Shown here piece by piece: positions 50,447-59,743 of a DNA stretch of 64,000 bases. The first letter of the stretch is position 1. Each line of letters begins with the position of its first letter. The DNA comes from CALOCN01 sp942491735 (GTDB taxonomy: Bacteria > Eisenbacteria > RBG-16-71-46 > JABDJR01), in NCBI GenBank assembly GCA_942491735.1, contig CALOCN010000014.1, positions 2,418,001 to 2,482,000 of the forward strand, written 5' to 3'. The translations under genes were made by a program, and so were the position numbers. The notes under the pieces were generated by a model. That model was not told the DNA's origin. It did no database searches and saw only the letters and a program-made list of their open reading frames with translations.

Positions 50447-51406
50447 TCAGCTTTCCTTTCCGGCCACTGTCCCCACCGGGGTCAGCCAACCGTGGACATC
50501 GGGACTGCGACCCTCGACCACGTCGAAGAAGGCGCGCTGCAGGATGGCGGTGGTCGGACCCACGACTCCGTCCCCCACCGGGATCTGATCCACGCTCCGC
50601 ACCGGGGTCACTTCGGCGGCGGTGCCGGTGAGGAACAGCTCACTGGCCAGATGCAGGGCGGACCGGGGAATGGGACGTTCGTCCACCGGGATATCCCGGT
50701 CCCGGGCCAGCTGCATGATGCTGCGCCGGGTGATCCCGGACAGCACGGAGCTGGCCAGGGGTGGGGTGAGGAGCTCTCCCTCCACCACCGCGAACACGTT
50801 CTCTCCCGTACCCTCGGCCACGCAGCCACCCGAGTCCAGGAAGATCGCCTCGTCGTAGCCCAGACGTTTGGCCTCCATCTTGGCCAGGCTGGCCAGGGCA
50901 TACGCACCGCCCACCTTGGCCAGCACCGGCACCGACCCCGGTTGCGGCTTGCGCCAGCTCGAGACCATGGCGTCGATTCCGCGTTCCATCCCTTCCTTGC
51001 CGAGATAGGCGCCCCAGGGCCAGGCCGCGATGAGCAGCTGCTTGCTGGTACCTTCGGGATAGAGACCCACCGATCCGGTGCCGCGGAAGATGATGGGCCG
51101 GATGTAGCAGGCACCGAGGCCGTTGCGTCGCACCGTTTCCAGGCAGGCCCCGGTCAACGACTCCACGGTATGGGGGATGTCCATGCGCAGGATGCGTGCG
51201 GAAAACAGGAGCCGTTCCAGATGCTCGCGAAGCCGGAAGCAAGCGGGTCCGCTGGGGGTGTCGTACACCCGGATGCCTTCGAACACGCTGGATCCGTAGT
51301 GCAGGGCATGGGACATCCCGTGCACCGTGGCCTCGGCCCAGGGAACGAACTCCCCGTCCATGTACACGAACTCGCAAAGCGGTTTGGGAGGCTGGGGGGC
51401 GGACAT
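50447..51406 (-). CDS. ilvE: branched-chain amino acid aminotransferase
   Basis: 319-residue class IV (D-amino acid aminotransferase-fold) PLP enzyme. MDGEFVPWAEATVHGMSHAL near 16, HYGSSVFEGIRVYDT near 36, and the active-site segment ALASLAKMEAKRLGYDEAIF near 170 with the PLP lysine. GGCVAEGTGENVFAV near 193 and SSVLSGITRRSIMQLA near 220 bind the cofactor phosphate. TIGR01122-like length. It performs the last step of Leu, Ile and Val synthesis. ATG lies 2 bases after the phosphatase stop. Confidence 0.95.
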   Translation of the reverse strand: MSAPQPPKPLCEFVYMDGEFVPWAEATVHGMSHALHYGSSVFEGIRVYDTPSGPACFRLREHLERLLFSARILRMDIPHTVESLTGACLETVRRNGLGACYIRPIIFRGTGSVGLYPEGTSKQLLIAAWPWGAYLGKEGMERGIDAMVSSWRKPQPGSVPVLAKVGGAYALASLAKMEAKRLGYDEAIFLDSGGCVAEGTGENVFAVVEGELLTPPLASSVLSGITRRSIMQLARDRDIPVDERPIPRSALHLASELFLTGTAAEVTPVRSVDQIPVGDGVVGPTTAILQRAFFDVVEGRSPDVHGWLTPVGTVAGKES

Positions 51407-51408
51407 GA

Positions 51409-51912
51409 TCAGGACTCCACGGTGCGGGCCAGGATCTCGGCCTCGATCCGGGGCAACGCTTGCCGGATGTAGGCGTCGATGCGCCGATAGGCATCACGGT
51501 ACTCGTCCAGATCCCCCCCGATCGGATCCGGCACTCCGTGGGGAGGCGCGGTTCCGTCCCCGGCGGCATAGCGGCTGAGCAGGTGGATGTGTCCGGCCGC
51601 CGCGGGACCGACCCGGGCGCAGGCCATCCGGTGGTGCTCTTCCATGCATAGCACCAAATCACACTCCGAGAGGAGTTCGGCGGTGACCGGGAGCGAGCGC
51701 TGGTCCGAGATGTCGATGCCATGCTCTTCGCACACGGTCACCGAGTGCGGGCTGGGGGGGTGCCCCGGACCGGTTCCCACACCGGCGGAGAGCACCTCGG
51801 TCCTGGAAAGGAGTTCCACCGGAAGCAGGTCCCGCAGGATGCCCTCGCCGATGGGGCTGCGGCAGATGTTTCCGGTACAGACGACAAGAATACGGTAGGA
51901 GGGTTCAGACAT
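51409..51912 (-). CDS. low-molecular-weight protein tyrosine phosphatase-like protein
   Basis: 167-residue LMW-PTP fold protein. The active-site loop VVCTGNICRSPIGEGIL (about 10-26) gives C-x5-R with Cys12 and Arg18. The general-acid loop is DPIGGDLDEY near 128. ISDQRSLPVTAELLSECDLV near 68 is also typical. In tsaC neighbourhoods this is the common small phosphatase or arginine-phosphatase-like type. A link to the tyrosine-kinase-like ATPase at 18848 is possible but not shown. ATG at 51912 lies 9 bases beyond the tsaC stop. Confidence 0.9.
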   Translation of the reverse strand: MSEPSYRILVVCTGNICRSPIGEGILRDLLPVELLSRTEVLSAGVGTGPGHPPSPHSVTVCEEHGIDISDQRSLPVTAELLSECDLVLCMEEHHRMACARVGPAAAGHIHLLSRYAAGDGTAPPHGVPDPIGGDLDEYRDAYRRIDAYIRQALPRIEAEILARTVES

Positions 51913-51921
51913 CGTCTGATT

Positions 51922-52554
51922 CTAGGTTTGCCCCAATGCAGGGTCAAGCAAGGGGCTTGCGTCCCCGCTCCCGGAACGCAGGATACGGGGGCCTCCCGGC
52001 GCGATCATCGAGACGAGCGTGGACGGTTCCTGGCGTGGGGCATCTCCCCCATCCAGGATCCCCGAGACCGCGGCGCGCACCTGGGGCCCGATATCGACCG
52101 CGCGCAGGGGTGCCGGTTCGGCCGGAGGATTGGCGCTGGTGGAGTACAGGGGAGACCCCAGGGCACCCAGCAGGGCGCGCAGGAGCGGCTGGTCCGGCAC
52201 GCGCAAGGCGATACCGGCTTCACCCGAAGCCTCTCGCCCCCGCGCCGAGGCGCGCAGCACCACGGTCACCGGGCCCGGCCAGACCCTGTCCAGGGCGCCA
52301 GAGAGCTCCGGTCCGACCGGCACGGTCCACTCCAGGATGGCCGCCCGATCGGGGACCAGGAGCAGGAACGGCCCGGGACGCCCCTTGATCCGGGTCAGCC
52401 GCTCCAGGGCATCGGCCCGCACCGCGCACAGCAGTCCGTACACGGTGTCGCTGGGGGCCGCGATGAGCTCGCCCCGCCGCAGACGCTCCACGGCCCACGC
52501 CACCGTCTGCGGGGCAGGTGCCTCGCGATCCACGGGGAATTGACGCGTCTCCAC
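51922..52554 (-). CDS. tsaC: L-threonylcarbamoyladenylate synthase (Sua5/YciO/YrdC)
   Basis: 210-residue YrdC-fold enzyme for the first step of the universal tRNA modification t6A. AAPSDTVYGLLCAVRADALE near 33, RIKGRPGPFLLLV near 60, WPGPVTVVL near 95, IALRVPDQPLLRALL near 118 and the diagnostic STSANPPAEP near 143. The Sua5 C-terminal domain is absent, so it is the short TsaC form. The GTG (VETRQFPVDREAP) starts 1 base beyond the purE stop. Upstream frame is a shadow of purE. Confidence 0.92.
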   Translation of the reverse strand: METRQFPVDREAPAPQTVAWAVERLRRGELIAAPSDTVYGLLCAVRADALERLTRIKGRPGPFLLLVPDRAAILEWTVPVGPELSGALDRVWPGPVTVVLRASARGREASGEAGIALRVPDQPLLRALLGALGSPLYSTSANPPAEPAPLRAVDIGPQVRAAVSGILDGGDAPRQEPSTLVSMIAPGGPRILRSGSGDASPLLDPALGQT

Positions 52555-52555
52555 G

Positions 52556-53008
52556 TCAGCCGCTGCGACGATCCCGCAGCGCCTGGGCCAACGCGTCGTC
52601 GGAGAGGGCAAGAATCTGGGCGGCCAGCCACCCGGCGTTCTTGGCCCCGGCCGAACCCACCGCCACGGTGGCCACCGGAATACCGGGCGGCATCTGCACC
52701 GTGGCCAACAACGCGTCCCAGCCGGAAAGCGCCGAACCGTCCAGGGGGACTCCGATCACCGGCAGGGTGGTGCGCGCGGCAACCGCCCCGGCCAGGTGCG
52801 CGGCCATGCCGGCCCCGGCGATGAGGACCCGGATCCCGCGGTCGGCGGCGCCCGAGGCATACTCGGACACGCGGTCCGGGGTGCGGTGCGCGCTCATGAC
52901 ATGGACCTCGTGCTCCACGCCGAGTTCGCCCAGCACCGCGGAGGCGCCTTCCATGCGCGCCCGATCACTCTCGCTTCCCATGAGGATTCCCACTCTGACT
53001 GTCGCCAT
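52556..53008 (-). CDS. purE: N5-carboxyaminoimidazole ribonucleotide mutase
   Basis: 150-residue class I PurE of purine synthesis. VGILMGSESDRARMEGAS (about 6-23) binds the phosphate, VMSAHRTPDRV near 38 has the catalytic His, and AGAGMAAHLAGAVAA near 68 and VIGVPLDGSALSGWDALLA near 90 complete the signature. Start ATG at 53008. The partner purK is not in the window. 5 bases separate it from the purD stop. Confidence 0.96.
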   Translation of the reverse strand: MATVRVGILMGSESDRARMEGASAVLGELGVEHEVHVMSAHRTPDRVSEYASGAADRGIRVLIAGAGMAAHLAGAVAARTTLPVIGVPLDGSALSGWDALLATVQMPPGIPVATVAVGSAGAKNAGWLAAQILALSDDALAQALRDRRSG

Positions 53009-53013
53009 CTGTC

Positions 53014-54336
53014 CTACCTCGTCTTGTCCCCGGATCCAGTTCCCGTCCTGGCCAGATCGGGCGGGGGCAACGCCCGATGGCCGATATCGGTCCGCCACCT
53101 CATACCCTCGAAGTCGATCACATCCAGGGCCGCGTAGGCCTGGGCCAGGGCGGAGGCCAACGTGTCGCCACGACCCACCACGTTGAGCACCCGACCTCCG
53201 GCGGTCACGACCCCCTCCGGTGCGAGCGCCGTTCCGGCGTGGAACACCAGCGCACCGAGGGCCCGCGCCGCCGCGATCCCGGTGATGGGCGCGCCACGGG
53301 ATCCTCCGCCGGGATACGACCCGGCCGCGGCCACCACACACGCGGCAGCCCCCGCACCCTCGCTCAGCGCGGGCGCCGTCTCGAGGCGCCCCAGGGCCGC
53401 GGCGTGCAGGACCCGGGCAAGATCCCCCTCCACCCGGGGCAGGACCGCCTGGGTCTCGGGATCCCCGAACCGCACGTTGTACTCCAGCACCGAGGGTCCC
53501 TCCGGCGTCAGCATGAGCCCCACGTAGAGCAGGCCGCGAAAATCGATCCCGTCCCGGGTGAGACCGGTCAGGGTGGGGCCGATCACCTCCCGCTCGATCC
53601 GTTCACGCAGGGCGGCATCGAGGCGTGGCGCCGGACTGTAGGCCCCCATCCCGCCGGTGTTGGGTCCCTGGTCCCCGTCATAGGCCCGCTTGTGATCCTG
53701 CGAGCCGGGAAGCAGGCGGGCCGTGCGGCCGTCGGTGATCACGAAGACGGAGAGTTCCTCGCCGGTGAGGAACTCCTCCAACACCACCGTGCCACCGGCC
53801 TCACCGAACTGCCCGTCGAAACAGACCGCCACCGCCTCGTCGGCCTGGTCCCGGGTGGAGCAGAGCAACACCCCCTTGCCGGCGGCGAGACCCGACGCCT
53901 TGACCACGATGGGGGCGCCCCAAGCGTCAAGGACCGCCCGCGCTTCGTCCCGGGAACGAACCACCCGGAATCTCGCGGTGGGGATTCCATGGCGCTGCAT
54001 GAACTCCTTGGAGAAGGCCTTGCTCGCTTCGAGGCGTGCCCCGGATGCCCCGGGGCCGAAGACCGCGATCCCTTCTTCCCGCAGACGATCGGCAAGTCCA
54101 GCGGCGAGGGGACCCTCCGGTCCGACCACCACGAGGTCGTACCGCTCGCGTTGCGCGAGCGCCAGCAAGCCCTCCCGATCCTCGGCGGCGATGGGGTACA
54201 GGGTACCGAGTTCCCCCAGCCCCGGATTGCCGGGAGCGGCATCCACCCGCGCCACGGAGGGGCTGCGGGAAAGCGCCCAACCCAGCGCATGCTCCCGTCC
54301 TCCCGACCCCACGATGAGAATCCTGACCTGGTTCAT
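53014..54336 (-). CDS. purD: phosphoribosylamine-glycine ligase
   Basis: 440-residue ATP-grasp enzyme. MNQVRILIVGSGGREHALGW is the PurD start, VVVGPEGPLAAGLADRL near 72, GASGARLEASKAFSKEFM near 98, VKASGLAAGKGVLLC near 140, LPGSQDHKRAYDGDQGPNTG near 215 and EYNVRFGDPETQAVLPR near 290. Second step of purine synthesis, joined to purE. ATGA overlap with gatB; AAGGAGGGG is a strong ribosome-binding site. A longer frame upstream is a shadow of gatB. Confidence 0.97.
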   Translation of the reverse strand: MNQVRILIVGSGGREHALGWALSRSPSVARVDAAPGNPGLGELGTLYPIAAEDREGLLALAQRERYDLVVVGPEGPLAAGLADRLREEGIAVFGPGASGARLEASKAFSKEFMQRHGIPTARFRVVRSRDEARAVLDAWGAPIVVKASGLAAGKGVLLCSTRDQADEAVAVCFDGQFGEAGGTVVLEEFLTGEELSVFVITDGRTARLLPGSQDHKRAYDGDQGPNTGGMGAYSPAPRLDAALRERIEREVIGPTLTGLTRDGIDFRGLLYVGLMLTPEGPSVLEYNVRFGDPETQAVLPRVEGDLARVLHAAALGRLETAPALSEGAGAAACVVAAAGSYPGGGSRGAPITGIAAARALGALVFHAGTALAPEGVVTAGGRVLNVVGRGDTLASALAQAYAALDVIDFEGMRWRTDIGHRALPPPDLARTGTGSGDKTR

Positions 54337-55802
54337 GCTCCCCTCCTTGACTCGAGCCCGGCCCGAACCGCTTCCCGGGCCAGTTCCGGATTGGCCTGGC
54401 CGCGGGTCGCCCGCATGACCTGACCGACGAAGAACTGCAGCGCCGCTTCCTTGCCGGCAAGATAGTCCGCCACCGGGCCGGGGTGGGCCTCCAGGACCTC
54501 GGTCACCACCGACCCCAATGCGGAGGGATCGGAGATCTGGACCAGGCCGAGCCGCTCCACCAGGACCCCGGGATCCTCGCCGGTTCGGCACATTTCGGCA
54601 AAGACCGTCTTGGCGATCTTGCCGGATATCGTTCCCGCATCCACCAGACGCAGGAGCGCCCCGAGTTGTTCGGGCTGCACCGCGAGGTCGTCCACGCCGT
54701 TCGGCGTCCCCTTCACCTCACGCAACACCTCGCTCAGCATCCAGTTCGCGGCCCGCACCGGATCACCGGCTCCCTGCGCGACCCGTTCGAAGTAGTCGCC
54801 GAGGGGACGTGTCGAAGCGAGCAGGACCGCATCCTCCACCGGCAACCCGTAGACCTCGACCAGACGCCGCTCCCGTACCCAGGGAAGTTCGGCCATCCCC
54901 GCGGCCACCGAGGCGATCCACCCGGGATCCACGCACAGGGGCGGCACATCCGGCTCGGGGAAGTAGCGATAATCGTGCGCCTCTTCCTTGGATCGCAGGG
55001 TGCGGGTGCGGGCCTCGCCGTCGTCCCAGGACCGGGTCTCCTGCACCGCACGCTCGCCGTCCTCGAGCAGGCGGCTCTGTCGTTTGAACTCCCAGTTCAG
55101 GGACCGTTCCACGTTCCGGAACGAGTTGAGGTTCTTGATTTCCACCTTGGGATAGAGCTCGGTTTCCCCCCGGGGCCGCACCGAAATGTTGGCGTCACAG
55201 CGCAGGCTGCCTTCTTCCATGTTGCCGTCACAGATTCCCAGGTAGACCACGAGCTGATGGATCCGCTCCATACAGGCATGGGCCTCGGCCGGGCTGCGCA
55301 GATCGGGCTCCGACACCACCTCCAGCAGCGGCACCCCGCTCCGGTTGAGATCGATGAGGCTGGTCGCCTCGCGGCCGTCCTCCGGATGGAACGACTTTCC
55401 GGCATCCTCCTCCAGATGGGCCCGGGTGAGCCGGAGCGTGTGTTCGGTCTCTCCGACCCGGAACGGAACCGATCCCCCCACCAGGACCGGTGCGTCGTAC
55501 TGGCTGATCTGGTAGCCCTTGGGAAGATCCGGGTAGAAGTAGTTCTTGCGGGCGAAACGGCTGACCGGCGCGATCTCCCCGTTCACCGCAAGGCCGAATC
55601 GGATGGCGAAGGCGACCGCTTCCCGATTCAGGACCGGCAACACCCCCGGATGTCCCAGACAGACCGGGCAGACCTGGGTGTTGGGCGGGGCGCCGAAGCC
55701 GGTCGCGCAGCGGCAGAAGATCTTGGACCGGGTGCGCAGCTGGACATGGACCTCGAGCCCGATCACCGCTTCGTAGGCGTTGCCGAGCTGGACCGTGCTC
55801 AC
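54333..55802 (-). CDS. gatB: aspartyl/glutamyl-tRNA amidotransferase subunit B
   Basis: 489-residue subunit of the GatCAB amidotransferase that turns misacylated Glu-tRNA(Gln) or Asp-tRNA(Asn) into the amide. YEAVIGLEVHVQLRTRSKIF near 10, CRCATGFGAPPNTQVCPVCL near 30 with the four zinc cysteines, GHPGVLPVLNREAV near 51, RKNYFYPDLPKGYQISQYD near 85 and RCDANISVRP near 200. The C-terminal helical and YqeY-like domains are complete. GTG start overlaps the gatA stop (GTGA). Confidence 0.97.
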   Translation of the reverse strand: MSTVQLGNAYEAVIGLEVHVQLRTRSKIFCRCATGFGAPPNTQVCPVCLGHPGVLPVLNREAVAFAIRFGLAVNGEIAPVSRFARKNYFYPDLPKGYQISQYDAPVLVGGSVPFRVGETEHTLRLTRAHLEEDAGKSFHPEDGREATSLIDLNRSGVPLLEVVSEPDLRSPAEAHACMERIHQLVVYLGICDGNMEEGSLRCDANISVRPRGETELYPKVEIKNLNSFRNVERSLNWEFKRQSRLLEDGERAVQETRSWDDGEARTRTLRSKEEAHDYRYFPEPDVPPLCVDPGWIASVAAGMAELPWVRERRLVEVYGLPVEDAVLLASTRPLGDYFERVAQGAGDPVRAANWMLSEVLREVKGTPNGVDDLAVQPEQLGALLRLVDAGTISGKIAKTVFAEMCRTGEDPGVLVERLGLVQISDPSALGSVVTEVLEAHPGPVADYLAGKEAALQFFVGQVMRATRGQANPELAREAVRAGLESRRGA

Positions 55803-57250
55803 GCGTCCTCCCCGGAGGGAAGCGGCACCCGAAGCGCCGGGACCTGCTCCAGGACCCGCGCGGCACGCAGCAGGGTGGATTCTTCCCAGGCCCTCCCCAT
55901 GAGCTGCACCCCCACCGGGAGCCCGGATGCATCCAGGCCGGCCGGAACGTTCATGGCCGGGAGACCGACCAGGTTGGCCAGCACGGTGAAGACGTCCGAC
56001 AGGTACATGGTCAGGGGATCGGTGGCGTGCTCGCCGAGACGGAACGCGGTGGTGGGCGTGGTGGGAAGCAACAGCAGGTCGACGTCGGCGAACACCCGGT
56101 CCAGGGACGCGGCGAAGGCGGCGCGACCGGTCTCGGCCCGCCCGTAGTAGGCATCGTAGTAGCCCGAGGAAAGCGCGTAGGTGCCCAGGAGAATCCGGCG
56201 CTTGACTTCCGCGCCGAATCCGGCGCTGCGCGTTTCCCGGTACATGGCCTGGAGCTCCGTGGCCGGAGCCCGGAACCCATAGCGCACTCCGTCGTAACGG
56301 GCGAGGTTGCTGGACGCTTCCGACGTGGCCACCAGATAGTAGGCGGCCACCGCAGCCTCGGGATCGGGCAGGGTCACGGACCGGACCGAGGCGCCCTGTT
56401 CGCCGAGGGCGGCCGCGGCATCCCGCACCCGCTCGCCCAGGAGGGGATCCATCCCCGGGCGATCCAGGAACCGGTCGACCAAGCCGACCCGGAGCCCCTC
56501 CACCGAGTCCCCGGCAGCCGCTTCCACCGGGCGATCCGCCGAGGTTCCGTCCCGCGGGTCATGACCGGCCATGGCCAGATAGAGCGCGTGGAGATCGTCG
56601 ACGCTGCGGGCAAAGCCACCGACCTGATCGAGGGACGAGGCAAACGCGACCAGCCCGAACCGGGACACCCGTCCGTAGGTAGGCTTGAGTGCGGGCAGTC
56701 CGCAGAAGGCGCCCGGCTGACGGATCGATCCCCCGGTGTCCGACCCCACCGCGAGGGGGGCCATGCCGGAGGCCACCGCGGCGGCGGAACCCCCGCTGGA
56801 CCCTCCGGGAACCCGCTCCCGATCGTGGGGATTGCGGGTGGGAAAGAAGGCGGAGTTCTCGTTGGAGGAGCCCATACCGAACTCGTCCATGTTGGTCTTG
56901 CCCAGGACCACCGCGCCGGCGGCGCGGAGACGGGTCACCGCGGTGGCGGTATAGGGAGGGCGGTAGGTCTCCAGGATCCTCGAGGCACAGGTGGTGGGCA
57001 TGCCGGCCACGGTCAGGTTGTCCTTGATCGCCACCGGAACCCCGGCCAGGGGACCTGGATCCTCGCCGGCCGCGACCCGGGCGTCCACGGCCCTTGCCTC
57101 GGCCCGAACCCTCTCCGGGTCCACGTGAAGAAACGCGCCCAACCCACTGTCCATAGCATGAATACGATCCAGGCACGCGTCGGCGACGCTGCTCGCCGGG
57201 GCGGAGCCGTCCCGAACCCCCGCCGCGATCCGGAGTGCGGAGGGAATCAC
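55799..57250 (-). CDS. gatA: aspartyl/glutamyl-tRNA amidotransferase subunit A
   Basis: 483-residue amidase-signature enzyme, the glutaminase subunit. The catalytic Lys is in GVPVAIKDNLTVAGMPT near 70 and the Ser-cis-Ser pair in VPGGSSGGSAAAVASGMAPL near 148 and GSDTGGSIRQPGAFCGLPAL near 170. RRILLGTYALSSGYYDAYYG near 355 is GatA-specific. Ammonia is passed to GatB. GTG start lies 2 bases after the gatC stop. Confidence 0.97.
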   Translation of the reverse strand: MIPSALRIAAGVRDGSAPASSVADACLDRIHAMDSGLGAFLHVDPERVRAEARAVDARVAAGEDPGPLAGVPVAIKDNLTVAGMPTTCASRILETYRPPYTATAVTRLRAAGAVVLGKTNMDEFGMGSSNENSAFFPTRNPHDRERVPGGSSGGSAAAVASGMAPLAVGSDTGGSIRQPGAFCGLPALKPTYGRVSRFGLVAFASSLDQVGGFARSVDDLHALYLAMAGHDPRDGTSADRPVEAAAGDSVEGLRVGLVDRFLDRPGMDPLLGERVRDAAAALGEQGASVRSVTLPDPEAAVAAYYLVATSEASSNLARYDGVRYGFRAPATELQAMYRETRSAGFGAEVKRRILLGTYALSSGYYDAYYGRAETGRAAFAASLDRVFADVDLLLLPTTPTTAFRLGEHATDPLTMYLSDVFTVLANLVGLPAMNVPAGLDASGLPVGVQLMGRAWEESTLLRAARVLEQVPALRVPLPSGEDA

Positions 57251-57252
57251 GC

Positions 57253-57528
57253 TCAGCCCCCCATCACCGGCGGCACCCGGAACAACCCGTCCCGGGCCTC
57301 GGGGGCCTCCGCCGTGGCGTCGAGCCCGGGCCAGGCCTCGTCCACGTCCTCGCGGAGCGGGGCCTCACCCTGCGGCCTCTCGCCGGAGGGAGCCGCGTCC
57401 GCTTTCAGGCAGGCCACGAAGTCAAGCACCCGCCCCAACTCGTCGACCAGGGGCGCGACCTCGTCTTCCTGGAGCTCCAGATGGGCAAGACGCGCCACGT
57501 GACGGACCGTTTCCTCAGAGATCGACAT
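57253..57528 (-). CDS. gatC: aspartyl/glutamyl-tRNA amidotransferase subunit C
   Basis: 91-residue small subunit that wraps GatA and GatB. MSISEETVRHVARLAHLEL opens it, EDEVAPLVDELGRVLDFV follows near 21 and the conserved end is APEARDGLFRVPPVMGG. Start ATG at 57528 overlaps the helicase stop by 14 bases; GGAG stands about 7 bases upstream. The extended upstream frame is a shadow of the helicase gene. Confidence 0.95.
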   Translation of the reverse strand: MSISEETVRHVARLAHLELQEDEVAPLVDELGRVLDFVACLKADAAPSGERPQGEAPLREDVDEAWPGLDATAEAPEARDGLFRVPPVMGG

Positions 57529-59689
57529 GGCTCTCCTCCCACTGGGCGTAGCGGGCGACGATCTTCTTGCGGATGTTGCCGGCGAAGACCACGGTGAGCC
57601 GGGCATCGGGGCCGCGCCCGTCCTGGCCGATGACGTCACCGCGTCCGAAGGTGGGGTGGATGATGACCCCCAGGGTCCGTCTCGGTCCGGGCTCGACGTA
57701 GTCCTGACGCCGGTCCCGCTCGACCCGTCGCGGCCGGGAGATACCGCTGGTCGCCGCCCGACGCGGCGCCTCGTCCACGTGGATCAAGGCATCCGGGATC
57801 TCTTCGGCAAACCGGGATAGCATGGCCGCGTTGGCGCCCCCCCAGCGCTGTCGGGACATGGCCGAGAACAGGTGCGCCCGATCCTCGGCCCGGGTCAGGG
57901 CGACATAGAAGAGCCGCCGCTCCTCCTCGAGTCCGTCGTCGCTGTCCATGGAAGAGACATGGGGAAGCAACCCCTCCTCGAGCCCGCTCACGCAGACCAC
58001 CTTGAACTCCAGCCCCTTCGCGTTGTGGATGGTCATGAGGCGGATCTTCTCGGCCGAATCGTCCGCCCGATCCACGTCGGTGAGCAGGGCCACCTCGCTG
58101 AGGAAATTCAGGACGTCACCGACCTCGTTCCGCTCCGCGAAGAGACGCGCCCCGGCCACCAGCTCCTGCACGTTCTCGGTCCGGTCCGGGGCGGAGTCCG
58201 CGTCGTCGTTCTCGAGGTGATCGAGATAGCCAAGGCGGTCCACAAGGTCGTAGAGGACATCCCCCACCGGCTCCCCGGCCCGGGGGCGGAACTCCTCGAT
58301 CAGGTTACGGAAGTCCAGCAGCTTGGCCCGCGCCGAGGGAGCGAACTCCGGCGCGAAGTCGATGGTGCCCAGCGCCCGGTAGAGGCTGGTCCCCTCGCGG
58401 GCCGCATGGTCGGTGAGACGGGCGAGGGTGGTCTGGCCGATCCCCCGCTTGGGCACGTTGAGGACCCGGGCCAACCCCACGTCGTCGGTCTCGTTGACCA
58501 GCAGCCGCAGATAGGCGAGCAGGTCCTTGATCTCCCGGCGCTGGTAGAACGCGGTGCCTCCGACCAGCTCGTAGGGAATCGCGGCGTTGCGGAGCGCGGT
58601 TTCCAGGGCGCGGCTCTGCGCGTTGGTCCGGTAGAGCACGGCGACCCCGGCCAGCGGTACGTCGCGCGAGTTCACCTCGCGGGTGATGGTGGCCACCACG
58701 CGGTTGGCCTCCTCTTCCTCGTTCCAGGCCACGGTGAGGGAAAGCGGATCCCCGCCCTGGCGTTCGGTCCACAGGGTCTTTTCCTTGCGCGAGGTGTTGT
58801 TGCTCACCACCGCATTGGCCGCCTCGAGGATGATCCCGGTCGACCGGTAGTTCTGCTCCAGCCGAATCACCGTCGCTTCCGGGTAGGCCGCCTCGAAGGA
58901 GAGGATGTTCCCCACATCCGCCCCACGCCAGCCGTAGATGGACTGGTCATCGTCCCCCACCACGCAGAGATTGCGGTGACCGGAGGCGAGATCACGGATG
59001 AGGCGGGCCTGGGCCGCGTTGGTGTCCTGGTACTCGTCCACCAGGACATAGCGGAACCGCTGGGCGAAGCGGTCCCGGATCTCCGGGTGTTCCTCGAAGA
59101 GCCGCAAGGGCTCGCCGATGAGGTCGTCGAAGTCCAGGGCGTTGGCCATGCGCAGCCGTTTCTGGTACTGGGCGTAGACCCGGGCGATCTTCTGCATGCG
59201 GAACGTCTCCGCCTGGTCCTCGAACGCGGCCGGGCCGATCAGGGCGTTCTTGGCCGTGCTGATGGCCGAGCGCACGGTGCGCGGGGTCATCTCCTTGTCC
59301 CCCATCTCCAGATCCCGGAGGATCCGGCGTACCAGGGCCTCCTGATCGTCGGTGTCGTAGATGACGAACCCGGGTTCGATCCCGATCGCCGCCCCCTGCG
59401 ACCGCAGGAGACGCACTCCGGTCGCGTGGAAAGTACCGACCCAGAGAGCGCGGGGGCTGCCCCCCAGCAGGTGCCCGAGACGATCCCGCATCTCCCCCGC
59501 CGCCTTGTTGGTAAAGGTGAAGGCGAGAATGTTGCGGGGGTCCACGCCATGTTCGTGGACCAGGTGGGCAATCCGGTAGGTAAGGACGCGGGTCTTGCCG
59601 CTGCCGGCTCCGGCCAGCACGAGGACCGGGCCCTCCGTGGTCAGGACCGCCTGGCGCTGCGGCTCGTTGAGCTGGTCGAGGAGGTTCAC
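57515..59689 (-). CDS. pcrA: UvrD/PcrA-family ATP-dependent DNA helicase
   Basis: 724-residue superfamily 1A 3'-5' helicase. Q motif LNEPQRQAV, motif I LAGAGSGKTRVLTYRI near 27, Ia FTFTNKAAGEMRDRL near 57, II VLVDEYQDTNAAQ near 215, III GDDDQSIYGWRGAD near 243, IV EQNYRST near 278, V LMTIHNAKGLEF near 545 and VI FYVALTRAEDRAHL near 590. The C-terminal Tudor-like domain (HPTFGRGDVIGQDG) identifies the PcrA/UvrD1 type. It acts in repair and in removing RNA polymerase or RecA from DNA. GTG start, GGGAAC upstream; first gene before gatCAB. Confidence 0.96.
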   Translation of the reverse strand: MNLLDQLNEPQRQAVLTTEGPVLVLAGAGSGKTRVLTYRIAHLVHEHGVDPRNILAFTFTNKAAGEMRDRLGHLLGGSPRALWVGTFHATGVRLLRSQGAAIGIEPGFVIYDTDDQEALVRRILRDLEMGDKEMTPRTVRSAISTAKNALIGPAAFEDQAETFRMQKIARVYAQYQKRLRMANALDFDDLIGEPLRLFEEHPEIRDRFAQRFRYVLVDEYQDTNAAQARLIRDLASGHRNLCVVGDDDQSIYGWRGADVGNILSFEAAYPEATVIRLEQNYRSTGIILEAANAVVSNNTSRKEKTLWTERQGGDPLSLTVAWNEEEEANRVVATITREVNSRDVPLAGVAVLYRTNAQSRALETALRNAAIPYELVGGTAFYQRREIKDLLAYLRLLVNETDDVGLARVLNVPKRGIGQTTLARLTDHAAREGTSLYRALGTIDFAPEFAPSARAKLLDFRNLIEEFRPRAGEPVGDVLYDLVDRLGYLDHLENDDADSAPDRTENVQELVAGARLFAERNEVGDVLNFLSEVALLTDVDRADDSAEKIRLMTIHNAKGLEFKVVCVSGLEEGLLPHVSSMDSDDGLEEERRLFYVALTRAEDRAHLFSAMSRQRWGGANAAMLSRFAEEIPDALIHVDEAPRRAATSGISRPRRVERDRRQDYVEPGPRRTLGVIIHPTFGRGDVIGQDGRGPDARLTVVFAGNIRKKIVARYAQWEESHVDL

Positions 59690-59743
59690 GTGATGTTCCC
59701 AGCGCGTCCCCGGGACGGTGGGCGTCCAGTGGTCCGGCTTGTC

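Noticed and set aside
51409..51912. LMW phosphatase as the cognate Wzb-type partner of the tyrosine-kinase-like ATPase
   Set aside because: It lies 30 kb away in a housekeeping cluster next to tsaC, a common and unrelated location.
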